From Bacteroidota bacterium (GTDB taxonomy: Bacteria > Bacteroidota > Bacteroidia > Chitinophagales > Chitinophagaceae), in assembly GCA_025363385.1 (NCBI GenBank), contig JANYEA010000144.1, positions 1-64,000 on the forward strand: 64,000 bases of DNA, read 5' to 3'. Shown one piece after another: positions 10,717 to 19,041 of the stretch. The notes beneath the pieces were generated by a model. It was given only the letters and a program-made list of their open reading frames with translations. It was not told the DNA's origin and searched no databases. Both the position numbers and the translations under genes were made by a program. Positions within the stretch are counted from its first letter, which is position 1, and every line of letters begins with the position of its first letter.

Positions 10717-12546
10717 ATGATAAAAAAAACCATTCCCACTCTTCTTTTAATGTTCGTTTGTTTTTTTGTATACGCACAAAAAAAAACAATCACTCCTAAG
10801 CGCGATGATCTATTTGCTGGTATGGATACCACATTTGAAAGGATTTTAAAAGACTGGCATGGCGTTGGCTTTGCAGTAGCAGTTGTTGAAAAAAACAAAG
10901 TGATATATGCAAAGGGCTTTGGGTATCGCGATTTAGAAAATAAGTTGCCAGTTACTCCCAATACCCTTTTTGCTATTGGAAGTTGTACGAAAGCATTCAC
11001 TGCCTCCATTTTGGGCATCCTACAAAAGGATGGGAAACTTGAATTGAATAAGCCTGTGCGCAATTACTTGCCTGAACTTAAATTTTTTAACGATAATATG
11101 AATAGCCAAATTCTTTTGAGCGATTTGATGTCTCATAGAACAGGGCTACCCAGGCATGATTATTCCTGGTATGGATTCCCAACGAATTCAAGAGATAGTT
11201 TAATGAAGCGAATTCAATACATGGAACCTTCCTTCGGAATTCGTGAAAAATGGCAATACAATAATTTCATGTTTGTTGTGCAAGGTTTAGTGGCAGAAAA
11301 ATTAACAAATACTAGTTGGGAGAACAATGTAAAAGAAAAATTATTCGATCCACTAGAAATGAAAAACTCCAATTTTTCCATCACGGACCTTCAAAAAAAT
11401 AATGATGCATCCTTAGGATATGGTTTGAAAAAAGATAGCATCATAAAAAAACTCGACTATTTTAATATTAATGCAATGGGACCAGCAGGAAGTATTAATA
11501 GTAATGTGATGGAAATGTCGAATTGGGTAATTACCTGGATCAATGGAGGAAAATTTAATGGTAAAGAAATTGTTCCTGTCAACTATTTGAAAGAAGCAAT
11601 GGGCTCACAAATGGTTGTGGGTACTGGCACTCCAACGAAAGAAAAACCCGATGTTTTCTTTTCAACTTATGGCTTTGGCTGGATGCAGGCTTCTTATAAA
11701 GGACATTTAAGAGTAGAGCATGGAGGTAATATTGATGGATTTTCTGCAAGTACCTGTTTCTTTCCCTCAGATAGTATTGGAATCATCGTACTCACCAATC
11801 AAAATGGCTCATCTATTCCTTCTATTGTAAGAAACACAGTGGCAGATCGCGTATTGAAACTTCCTTATTTTGATTGGAACAATGATCTTAAAAAGTCTAC
11901 TGCCAAAGCTAAAACTGCAGAAAAAGAAGCAGAAAAAAATAAATCAAGTAACCAGAAATTAAATACCCATCTTTCGCATGCTTTAAAAGACTATGAAGGT
12001 CTATACAATCATCCGGGATATGGCAGCTTTGAAGTTAGTTTAAGAAATGATTCCTTGATTTGTAAAATAGGAAAAGATGTTTTGTGGCTAAGAAATTATC
12101 ATTACGATATTTTTGAGCCATTTAATATTGATCCAAAAGATGGAATCGACACAACCGATAAAAGCCCTATCCGTTTTGCATATCAAATGAATGAAGCAGG
12201 TGATTTTAATGGAATGGAATTGGCACTGGAACCAACCCTACCCCCATTAAAATTTAATAAAACACCCAAGCCCAAAGAAATTACTGCAGAAGAATTAAAA
12301 AAATATGTGGGCGAATATGATTTAGCTGGTGCTGCAATTGTAAAAGTGTATATTAAAGACAATAAGACATTATTTGTATTGGTACCGGGACAACCAGATT
12401 ATGAATTAGTACCCATAGAAAAAGATAAATTCAGTTTAAAAATTTTAACTGGTTATTTTGTGCAATTTGATGTTAATAATACATCAGAATCAACTGGATT
12501 AACTTTTATTCAACCCAATGGAAATTTCAAAGCAAAAAAGAAATAA
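10717..12546 (+). CDS. Serine hydrolase, beta-lactamase/class C PBP-like, exported
   Basis: A 609-residue protein with a signal peptide (about 1-20, VYAQ). Its catalytic domain has the class C beta-lactamase/DD-peptidase motifs: SxxK as Ser89-Lys92 (SCTK), YxN as Tyr181-Asn183 (YNN) and HGG within VEHGGNIDGF. The C-terminal 200 residues form a DUF3471-like beta domain often found in Bacteroidota members of this family. Likely a periplasmic hydrolase acting on a D-amino-acid amide, peptide or ester. Real antibiotic resistance cannot be claimed. The D-aminoacylase-like lipoprotein follows 21 bp later, so both may act on D-amino-acid compounds in one operon (inference). Confidence 0.85.
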   Translation: MIKKTIPTLLLMFVCFFVYAQKKTITPKRDDLFAGMDTTFERILKDWHGVGFAVAVVEKNKVIYAKGFGYRDLENKLPVTPNTLFAIGSCTKAFTASILGILQKDGKLELNKPVRNYLPELKFFNDNMNSQILLSDLMSHRTGLPRHDYSWYGFPTNSRDSLMKRIQYMEPSFGIREKWQYNNFMFVVQGLVAEKLTNTSWENNVKEKLFDPLEMKNSNFSITDLQKNNDASLGYGLKKDSIIKKLDYFNINAMGPAGSINSNVMEMSNWVITWINGGKFNGKEIVPVNYLKEAMGSQMVVGTGTPTKEKPDVFFSTYGFGWMQASYKGHLRVEHGGNIDGFSASTCFFPSDSIGIIVLTNQNGSSIPSIVRNTVADRVLKLPYFDWNNDLKKSTAKAKTAEKEAEKNKSSNQKLNTHLSHALKDYEGLYNHPGYGSFEVSLRNDSLICKIGKDVLWLRNYHYDIFEPFNIDPKDGIDTTDKSPIRFAYQMNEAGDFNGMELALEPTLPPLKFNKTPKPKEITAEELKKYVGEYDLAGAAIVKVYIKDNKTLFVLVPGQPDYELVPIEKDKFSLKILTGYFVQFDVNNTSESTGLTFIQPNGNFKAKKK

Positions 12547-12567
12547 TTCAAAACTTAAAATAAAAAC

Positions 12568-14235
12568 ATGCGTAACCTAATTTATTTATTATTTGCCTGC
12601 ACAATTTTGGCTTCATGTTCTACAAAAAAATACGATACCATTATAAGAAATGGATTAGTGTATGATGGTAATGGTGGAGAACCATACAAAGCTGATATTG
12701 CTATTTTAAACGACAGCATTGCATTTATCGGTGACCTGTCGAAAGCAACCGCAAAAAATGAATTAGATGCAAAAGGATTAGCAGTTGCTCCAGGATTTAT
12801 TAATATGATGGGGCATTCTGAAGAATCTTTATTTCAGGATGGGAGGGCACAAAGTGATATCAGACAGGGCGTAACCACCGAAATATTTGGTGAGAGTTCT
12901 TTCGGTCCGCTGAACGCCAATATGAAAAATCAAATGCAAAATGGACAGGGAGATGTGAAATACAATGTAAGCTGGAATACCCTGGGAGAATATATGCAAG
13001 TGTTAGAAAAAAAAGGGATCGCTCCCAATATCGCCAGTTTCGTAGGAAGTGGTGCGGTTAGGCAGTATGTGATAGGAGAAGCAAATATTGCTCCAACTCC
13101 TGCGCAACTGGATAGTATGAAATTATTAGTAGGAGAAGCTATGCAACAAGGTGCATTAGGTTTAACCAATGCGTTAATTTATCCTGTCGACTTTTTTGCA
13201 AAAACAGATGAGTTAATCGCTTTAGCAAAAGAAGCTTCGAAATATGGGGGCACCTATTCTAGTCATATGAGAAGTGAAGGAAATAAAATATTAGAAGCAG
13301 TAGAAGAATTGATCACCATTTCAAAAGAAGCAAATATTCCAGCCGAGATCTTTCATTTAAAAGCAGGTGGAAAAGATAACTGGCCTAAAATGGATTCGGT
13401 AATTAAGAGAGTAGAACGCGCAAGAAAAGAAGGATTGGATATTACATCTGATATGTACACTTATTTAGCGGGTGCAACAGGCATGACATCTGCCTTTCCT
13501 CCCACTCTGCAGGATGGTGGCTTTGGAAAACTAAGAGAAAGATTACAAAACCCAAAGATTCGTGCTGAAATGAAAATTGCCATGAATACCAATGCACAAG
13601 GTTGGGAAAATTTATATTATGGTGCAGGTGGTGCAGAACATGTGCTGTTACTGGGCTTTAAACAAGATTCTTTAAAGAAATTTACCGGAAAAACTTTAGC
13701 TGAAGCTGCTAAAATGCGCAATTCAACTCCCGAAGAAACAGCTATGGATTTAATTGTACAAGATAGTACCAGGGTGGGTGTTGCGTATTTCTTAATGAGT
13801 GAAGAGAATGTAAAAAAACAAGTGGCTTTACCTTGGATTAGCTTTGGTAGTGATGAAGGTTCTTATACAACTGAAGGGGTTTTCTTAAAATCAAATGCAC
13901 ATCCAAGGGCTTATGGAAATTTTGCTCGTGTAATTGGTCATTATGTACGTGATGAAAAAGTTCTGACCTTACAAACTGCCATTCAAAAACTTGCGAATCT
14001 TCCTGCAAAACATTTGAAACTTCAAAAAAGAGGTGAATTAAAAACGGGTTATTTTGCAGACATCGTGATCTTTGATCCGGCAAAAGTAAAAGACAATGCC
14101 ACATTTGAAAAACCACACCAATATGCAGATGGTATGGAAGATGTATTTGTAAATGGGATTGCCGTATTTAAAAATGGAGAACCTACAGGCAACGCAGCTG
14201 GTAGATTTGTAAAAGGTCCTGGTTATAAAAAATAG
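12568..14235 (+). CDS. D-aminoacylase-like amidohydrolase lipoprotein
   Basis: A 555-residue amidohydrolase-superfamily protein with a lipoprotein signal (lipobox LASC, Cys17). The N-terminal beta segment, the GFIN...QGVTTE region (about 76-107), an internal His region (SSHMRSEGN, then EIFHLKAGG), the late Asp (FGSDEG) and the C-terminal G-FADIVIFDP return strand fit the N-acyl-D-amino-acid deacylase family. The usual HxH metal motif after PGFID is replaced by INMMGHSEE, so the first metal site is altered. I recall the same change in other Bacteroidota members, but have not checked this. It follows the serine hydrolase by 21 bp, and the GNAT gene starts 13 bp after it. Confidence 0.82.
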   Translation: MRNLIYLLFACTILASCSTKKYDTIIRNGLVYDGNGGEPYKADIAILNDSIAFIGDLSKATAKNELDAKGLAVAPGFINMMGHSEESLFQDGRAQSDIRQGVTTEIFGESSFGPLNANMKNQMQNGQGDVKYNVSWNTLGEYMQVLEKKGIAPNIASFVGSGAVRQYVIGEANIAPTPAQLDSMKLLVGEAMQQGALGLTNALIYPVDFFAKTDELIALAKEASKYGGTYSSHMRSEGNKILEAVEELITISKEANIPAEIFHLKAGGKDNWPKMDSVIKRVERARKEGLDITSDMYTYLAGATGMTSAFPPTLQDGGFGKLRERLQNPKIRAEMKIAMNTNAQGWENLYYGAGGAEHVLLLGFKQDSLKKFTGKTLAEAAKMRNSTPEETAMDLIVQDSTRVGVAYFLMSEENVKKQVALPWISFGSDEGSYTTEGVFLKSNAHPRAYGNFARVIGHYVRDEKVLTLQTAIQKLANLPAKHLKLQKRGELKTGYFADIVIFDPAKVKDNATFEKPHQYADGMEDVFVNGIAVFKNGEPTGNAAGRFVKGPGYKK

Positions 14236-14248
14236 TATTGATTTATTT

Positions 14249-14695
14249 ATGGAAATAGTTATAAGAAGAGCAGAGAAAAAAGATTGTGCTAGGATCATGG
14301 AACTGATTCATGAGTTAGCTGTTTTTGAAAAAGCACCACAGGAAGTTACCGTTACTCTTGAACACTTTGAAGAAAGTGGATTTGGCGCAAATCCGGTATG
14401 GTGGGCATTTGTAGCGGAAGTGGAAGGCACAGTGCAAGCATTTGCGTTATACTATATTCGATACAGTACCTGGAAGGGACAGCGTATGTACCTCGAAGAT
14501 ATTTTGGTAACCGAAGAAATGCGTGGCAAAAAATTAGGGCAATTATTATTTGATCAACTCATCATCGAAGCCAAAGAAAAAAAACTTTATGGCATTTGCT
14601 GGCAAGTACTTGATTGGAATGAACCTGCTATTTCTTTTTACAAGAAATACAATGCCCATTTCGACGGTGAGTGGATCAATTGCAGCATTAGCTAA
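14249..14695 (+). CDS. GNAT family N-acetyltransferase
   Basis: A 148-residue single-domain GNAT protein. The acetyl-CoA binding motif A is visible as LEDILVTEEMRGKKLGQLLF (about 82-101), followed by the NEPAISFYKKYNA motif B region. The layout resembles the spermidine/diamine acetyltransferase subgroup, but the substrate cannot be read from sequence. Probably cotranscribed with the two hydrolases before it. Its 3' end overlaps the convergent fabD by 8 bp. Confidence 0.88.
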   Translation: MEIVIRRAEKKDCARIMELIHELAVFEKAPQEVTVTLEHFEESGFGANPVWWAFVAEVEGTVQAFALYYIRYSTWKGQRMYLEDILVTEEMRGKKLGQLLFDQLIIEAKEKKLYGICWQVLDWNEPAISFYKKYNAHFDGEWINCSIS

Positions 14696-15581
14696 CACCA
14701 TCCACGATGGCTTCACGGTAAATTTTCTGAACCAACCCTTGTAATACTTTACCTGGGCCAACTTCAGTAAAATGTGAAGCACCATCAGCCACCATTGCCT
14801 GAACAGATTGCGTCCATCTAACGGCTCCTGTTAACTGATCAATTAAGTTTTGTTTGATCTCTGAAGGATCGATCACTGCTTTAGCCACCACGTTCTGATA
14901 AACCGGGCAGATAGGCGTACTGAAATGAGTTGCTTCAATAGCAGCGGCTAATTCTTCTTTTGCAGGAGCCATCAGAGGAGAGTGAAATGCCCCGCCTACA
15001 GGAAGAACCAAGGCTCTTTTGGCACCCGCGGCTTTCATTCTTTCACAAGCAATTTCAATTCCTTTTACAGAACCACTAATTACTAACTGACCCGGACAAT
15101 TATAATTGGCAGCTACTACTACCTCACCTGTTTCTGCAGTAATAGCAGCACAAATTTCTTCTACTTTTTCATCAGCCAAAGCTAATACAGCCGCCATGGT
15201 GGAGGGTTGAATTTCGCAGGCTTTTTGCATGGCTTGCGCACGGATACTTACTAACTTTAAGGCATCTTCAAAATGCAAACTATGGTTAGCCACCAGCGCA
15301 GAAAATTCACCAAGAGAATGGCCAGCCACCAAAGAGGGCTGAGGATCTTGATATGTTTGGTACGCTATTACTGAGTGTAAGAATACAGCAGGTTGCGTAA
15401 TATTTGTTTGTTTTAAAGCTTCTTCGGTACCTTCAAAAAGCACATCGCTAATTCTAAATCCCAGTATGTCGTTTGCTTTCTCAAAAAGGATTTTCGCAGT
15501 TGGGTGGGTATCATATAATTGTTTCCCCATTCCAATAAACTGACTTCCCTGACCAGGAAACAAATAGGCGTGCTTACTCAT
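14688..15581 (-). CDS. fabD: Malonyl-CoA:ACP malonyltransferase (FabD)
   Basis: A 297-residue enzyme that moves malonyl from CoA to ACP for fatty-acid elongation. The oxyanion motif FPGQGSQ lies at residues 8-14, the nucleophile is Ser89 in GHSLGEF and the catalytic His is His200 in AFHSPLM. The frame is open from a TTG at 15590, but the ATG at 15581 gives the usual family start MSKHAYLFPGQGSQ. Separated from the upstream folE by a terminator, so it likely has its own promoter. Confidence 0.96.
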   Translation of the reverse strand: MSKHAYLFPGQGSQFIGMGKQLYDTHPTAKILFEKANDILGFRISDVLFEGTEEALKQTNITQPAVFLHSVIAYQTYQDPQPSLVAGHSLGEFSALVANHSLHFEDALKLVSIRAQAMQKACEIQPSTMAAVLALADEKVEEICAAITAETGEVVVAANYNCPGQLVISGSVKGIEIACERMKAAGAKRALVLPVGGAFHSPLMAPAKEELAAAIEATHFSTPICPVYQNVVAKAVIDPSEIKQNLIDQLTGAVRWTQSVQAMVADGASHFTEVGPGKVLQGLVQKIYREAIVDGVS

Positions 15582-15611
15582 AACATTCAATTTCAGGGAG
15601 CTAAAATAAAT

Positions 15612-15641
15612 AAAAAAGCCTGATAAAATTTATCAGGCTTT
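15612..15641 (-). terminator. Rho-independent terminator after folE
   Basis: A 10-bp stem (AAGCCTGATA / TATCAGGCTT on the plus strand, 15616-15625 and 15631-15640) with a 5-nt loop. On the minus strand it is followed by a run of T, 20 bp beyond the folE stop codon. Confidence 0.88.
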
Positions 15642-15659
15642 GAATCTGTTCTTATGTTA

Positions 15660-16379
15660 CTAGAATTCCGTTTTCATTTCGAGGTAACGAAGAAATTCGT
15701 TGTGTGTTTTTTCTTCTTTGAATTTACCACCGTAATAAGCAGTGATGGTTGAAGAAGTATCATCTTCCACACCCCTACTAGCCACGCATAAATGTTTTGC
15801 ATCTATTAATACAGCAACGTCATCAGTACCAAGAACCTTTTGCAATTCTTTTCCAATTTGCATGGTAAGGCGTTCCTGAACCTGTGGACGCTTTGCAAAA
15901 TATTGCACCAGTCTGTTCAACTTACTTAAACCAACTACACTGCCGTTACTAATATAAGCCACGTGCGCTTTTCCGAAGATGGGAACAAAATGATGTTCGC
16001 AATTGCTGTAGAAAGAAATATTCTTCTCAACCAGCATTTCATTGTACTTGTATTTGTTTTCGAACATGGCCATGGCAGGCATGTTTGCAGGATTCAATCC
16101 ACTGAAGATCTCTTTCACATACATCTTCGCAACCCTACGAGGCGTGCCTTTGAGGCTATCATCGGTAAGGTCAAGGCCCAATGTTTCCATGATCACTGTG
16201 AAATGTTTTTCAATTTTTGCAATCTTATCTTCATCCGACATGTCAAAAGCATCTTTACGCATTGGCGTATCTACAGAAGTGCTCACATGGTTATCTCCCA
16301 TATCATCAATCAGTAAATCGCTCAACTCTATTTTGTCTCCGTTAAGCCGGATATTCAACAAAGTTTCTTTCTGTTTCAT
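15660..16379 (-). CDS. folE: GTP cyclohydrolase I (FolE)
   Basis: A 239-residue enzyme converting GTP to 7,8-dihydroneopterin triphosphate, the entry to folate, pterin and queuosine routes. The zinc/catalytic segment YSNCEHHFVPIFGKAH and the second Cys in AKHLCVASRGVED are intact. The first 55 residues or so are a variable N-terminal extension. The ATG at 16379 lies inside the end of the upstream PTPS gene (38-bp overlap), indicating translational coupling. Its product is the substrate of the neighbouring PTPS-family enzymes. Confidence 0.96.
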   Translation of the reverse strand: MKQKETLLNIRLNGDKIELSDLLIDDMGDNHVSTSVDTPMRKDAFDMSDEDKIAKIEKHFTVIMETLGLDLTDDSLKGTPRRVAKMYVKEIFSGLNPANMPAMAMFENKYKYNEMLVEKNISFYSNCEHHFVPIFGKAHVAYISNGSVVGLSKLNRLVQYFAKRPQVQERLTMQIGKELQKVLGTDDVAVLIDAKHLCVASRGVEDDTSSTITAYYGGKFKEEKTHNEFLRYLEMKTEF

Positions 16380-16755
16380 ACAATGTTATTTTTAAATCTA
16401 AACCAATGTCCAGTTTCACTCTCAACAAATCATAAATCACAATCGCAATATTTTCTGCAGTGGGATTTACAGAGGCGAATTCTACGGTGTCGAGGTTTAA
16501 ATTTTTATGATCAAATTTATCTAATACTTGTTCTTTAATAATGTTGCTTAATTCTTTCAAGTCTAACACATAACCAGTAGAAGGGTTCACTTCACCTATC
16601 ACTTTAACAATTAAATCATAATTGTGTCCATGATAATTATCATTATTGCACAATCCGAATACCGCCTTATTCTCTTCTTTAGTCCATGCCGGATTATGAA
16701 GACGATGTGCTGCATTAAAATGCTCTTTACGATATACGGCAACTTTCTTGCTCAA
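16342..16755 (-). CDS. queD: 6-pyruvoyl-tetrahydropterin synthase / QueD family protein 1
   Basis: A 137-residue PTPS-fold protein. Zinc ligands are visible as the His of FNAAH and the HGH of NYHGHNYDL. The catalytic Cys lies in FGLCNNDNYHGH, the arrangement seen in eukaryotic-type PTPS, and the later DHKNLNLD carries the catalytic Asp-His pair. The start must be TTG at 16755: an in-frame stop lies just upstream and there is no Met before the FNAAH motif. It overlaps folE by 38 bp. It may act in queuosine synthesis (6-carboxytetrahydropterin) or in another pterin route. Confidence 0.88.
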   Translation of the reverse strand: MSKKVAVYRKEHFNAAHRLHNPAWTKEENKAVFGLCNNDNYHGHNYDLIVKVIGEVNPSTGYVLDLKELSNIIKEQVLDKFDHKNLNLDTVEFASVNPTAENIAIVIYDLLRVKLDIGLDLKITLYETERNFVEYPA

Positions 16756-16945
16756 ATGATATAATTAATATGCTTAACTAATTTTTCTAAAGGCACTGTT
16801 TCAGAAGTGTGCTGATCAAGTGGCCAATTTTGAAACCTATCAAGGCTGCAATTCAGACTTTCTAAACTACTGCAAAGATACATACGAGAATAATAACGGA
16901 AAGGTTTCTGTTTTGTTTACTTCTTGACAAAAAAAATCTAAACAG
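16756..16945. other. Intergenic leader before queD/folE, no gene
   Basis: No open frame, RNA gene or clear riboswitch-like stem array was seen here. It must contain the promoter for the queD-folE pair, but I cannot point to one with confidence. The rest of the gap up to 17035 is the REP-like element and its flank. Confidence 0.4.
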
Positions 16946-17021
16946 AATCAACCACCCTGTCTGTTCGCTCAATCGCTCCAACCACCCCTCCATCGCATGC
17001 GATGGAGGGGAAACCTTTTTT
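16946..17021 (+). repeat. REP-like element R2
   Basis: Starts with the conserved TCAACCACCC (16948-16957), then a GTCTGTTCGCTC region and the perfect 26-bp palindrome at 16985-17010, and ends GGGGAAACC plus a T tract. Nearly the same sequence occurs at 52849-52922. It lies 14 bp beyond the stop codon of the minus-strand PTPS paralogue 2, in the same relative orientation as the other copies. Confidence 0.92.
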
Positions 17022-17034
17022 AACCATCCCTAGC

Positions 17035-17466
17035 TTATCCCTTATCTTTTATCTCTTCACTCCCAAAGTATTCTACATAAATTCTTGCCGTCTCATACAA
17101 CTTAACACAATGTAAATAAACATTTTGTGGAAGATGTGGGGCCAATTGTTGCCAGATGGCGATGGCTAAATTTTCGGTACTACATATTTTGCCAAACATA
17201 AAGTCTACATCGAGATTTAGGTTTTTATGGTCTAGCGGCGTAATCACATGTTCTTTCATTAGCTTACTCAGCTTTTTCACATCGTACACAAAGCCTGTTT
17301 CTGGGTCGGGAATACCTTTTACGGTTACATATAGGTCGAAATTATGACCATGCCAGTTTTCATTGGCACATACTCCAAAGACAGCATCATTCTGTTCTTT
17401 GGTCCAATTAGGATTAAACAGTTTATGAGCTGCATTAAAATGTTCTAACCTCGTTACATACACCAT
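17035..17466 (-). CDS. 6-pyruvoyl-tetrahydropterin synthase / QueD family protein 2
   Basis: A 143-residue paralogue of the PTPS protein encoded just upstream of folE. The same residues are kept: the His of FNAAH, the Cys of FGVCANENWHGH with its HGH zinc pair, and DHKNLNLD. The frame is open from an ATG at 17523, but alignment with the paralogue supports the ATG at 17466 (MVYVTRLEHFNAAH). The last codons and the bases after the stop form degenerate A-G-A-T-A-A-R heptamers running towards the REP-like element. One paralogue may serve queuosine synthesis and the other a different pterin. Sequence alone does not say which. Confidence 0.87.
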   Translation of the reverse strand: MVYVTRLEHFNAAHKLFNPNWTKEQNDAVFGVCANENWHGHNFDLYVTVKGIPDPETGFVYDVKKLSKLMKEHVITPLDHKNLNLDVDFMFGKICSTENLAIAIWQQLAPHLPQNVYLHCVKLYETARIYVEYFGSEEIKDKG

Positions 17467-17559
17467 CCTACTCAAAATTTCGGCAAACTTACGACTTGCC
17501 GGGCAATTAAGCATTTTAGGCATATTTGTGCATTTGTAGAAATCACCGAACTTTGAATC

Positions 17560-18228
17560 ATGCGTGTTATCATATCAGCAGCAACAGTAGCAGAATGGAT
17601 GCCCTCTTTTCTGAACATCAATGCACTTTATACAGGTGAAAGTCAAAGGCTTAAGCTTCAATATCATCAATCTGGTATTGGCATGCTTGCGGCTTCTTTT
17701 GCCCTAACAAAATTGGCTATTGAAGACAAACCCGACCTGATTATTCAAGTGGGTATTGCCGGAACTTTTGATACGGAACTTGCACTAGGAACGGTGGTGG
17801 TAATTGAAGAAGAAACTATTGGCGACTTAGGCGTGGAGGAAGATGGCAAGTGGAAAGACCTTTTTGATCTTAAATTAGAAAAGAGCAGTTATCATCCTTT
17901 TGAAAAAAGAAAATTACCAAATCAGTGGCTTGGTAAATACAATCTTTTAGAATTGAAAGAAGTGAGTGGTATTACAGTAAATGAAATTACCACGCATCCC
18001 GAAAGGATTCAAAAATTGATAAAAAAATATAACCCATGCATTGAAAGTATGGAAGGTGCTGCATTGCATTATGTAGCTCGTGAAACTTCTATACCATTTA
18101 TTCAAATCAGGGCCATCTCTAATTATATTGGTGAACGTGATAAATCGAATTGGCAAATGAAATTAGCAATCGATAACCTGAACCAAACCTTATTAAAATA
18201 TATCGATCAATTGTATCAAATCTCTTAA
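17560..18228 (+). CDS. mqnB: Futalosine hydrolase (MqnB)
   Basis: A 222-residue nucleoside phosphorylase/hydrolase-fold protein. QVGIAGTFD and the late ESMEGAALHYVA (Glu pair contacting the ribose) with the RAISNYIGERD segment match futalosine hydrolase, which releases hypoxanthine in the futalosine route to menaquinone. The next gene, mqnD, catalyses a later step of the same route and starts 9 bp after this stop, which strongly supports the assignment over a generic MTA/SAH nucleosidase. Confidence 0.92.
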   Translation: MRVIISAATVAEWMPSFLNINALYTGESQRLKLQYHQSGIGMLAASFALTKLAIEDKPDLIIQVGIAGTFDTELALGTVVVIEEETIGDLGVEEDGKWKDLFDLKLEKSSYHPFEKRKLPNQWLGKYNLLELKEVSGITVNEITTHPERIQKLIKKYNPCIESMEGAALHYVARETSIPFIQIRAISNYIGERDKSNWQMKLAIDNLNQTLLKYIDQLYQIS

Positions 18229-18237
18229 GAATTGAAT

Positions 18238-19041
18238 ATGCATTTTACTTTAGGATTTTCACCTTGTCCCAATGATACTTTTATTTTCGATGCATTAGTG
18301 AATCAGAAAATCGATACTGAAGGAATCACATTCGATGTGCATTTAGAGGATGTGCAAACACTCAACGAATGGGCAAAATCTAATCAATTAAATATCTCTA
18401 AAATCAGTTACGGTGTTTTGCCCATTGTACAAAATAACTATACCCTTTTGAGCAGTGGCGGAGCATTAGGTAAGGGTGTGGGTCCACTTTTAATTTCCAA
18501 AAAATCAGTGTCTGATTTAGCAGAAATAGATAATATGAAAATAGCGGTGCCAGGTTTGAACACTACTGCACACTTATTATTTTCCATGGCTTTCCCCAAT
18601 GCAAAAAAGAAACAGTTCTTGGTATTCAACGAAATTGAAGCTGCTGTATTAAGTGGTGCAGTTGATGCTGGCGTAATTATACATGAAAACAGGTTTACGT
18701 ATCAGGATAAGGGATTGATAAAATTAATAGACCTGGGTGCCTTTTGGGAAGAAAAATTAGACTGCCCCATTCCACTCGGTGGCATCATTATGCAAAATAC
18801 ATTTGATCAACCCACGCAAAATAAAATAGAACAACTCATAAAAAAATCTGTGGAATATGCATTCGAAAATTATCCGCTGATCACAGAATACGTAAGATGT
18901 CATGCACAAGAAATGAGTGAGGTAGTGATGCGCCAACACATAGATCTTTATGTAAATAATTATAGTATTGATTTGGGTGTGGAAGGCAGAAAAGCAGTAA
19001 CTACTTTACTGAATATTTATCAAAAAAATTATACCTCTTAG
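18238..19041 (+). CDS. mqnD: 1,4-dihydroxy-6-naphthoate synthase (MqnD)
   Basis: A 267-residue protein with a periplasmic-binding-protein-like fold. The family hallmark GFSPCPNDTFIFDALV starts at residue 6, followed by LLSSGGALGKGVGPLLIS and the central VDAGVIIHENRFTY with the catalytic His. It converts cyclic dehypoxanthine futalosine to dihydroxynaphthoate. The start is the ATG at 18238, 9 bp after mqnB; a TTG two codons upstream is less likely. The 3' end overlaps the convergent photolyase gene by 4 bp. mqnA, mqnC and mqnE are not in the window. Confidence 0.94.
   Translation: MHFTLGFSPCPNDTFIFDALVNQKIDTEGITFDVHLEDVQTLNEWAKSNQLNISKISYGVLPIVQNNYTLLSSGGALGKGVGPLLISKKSVSDLAEIDNMKIAVPGLNTTAHLLFSMAFPNAKKKQFLVFNEIEAAVLSGAVDAGVIIHENRFTYQDKGLIKLIDLGAFWEEKLDCPIPLGGIIMQNTFDQPTQNKIEQLIKKSVEYAFENYPLITEYVRCHAQEMSEVVMRQHIDLYVNNYSIDLGVEGRKAVTTLLNIYQKNYTS

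Noticed and set aside
10701-11063. Minus-strand frame of 120 codons over the serine hydrolase
   Set aside because: Antisense to a gene with clear catalytic motifs; no homology recognised.
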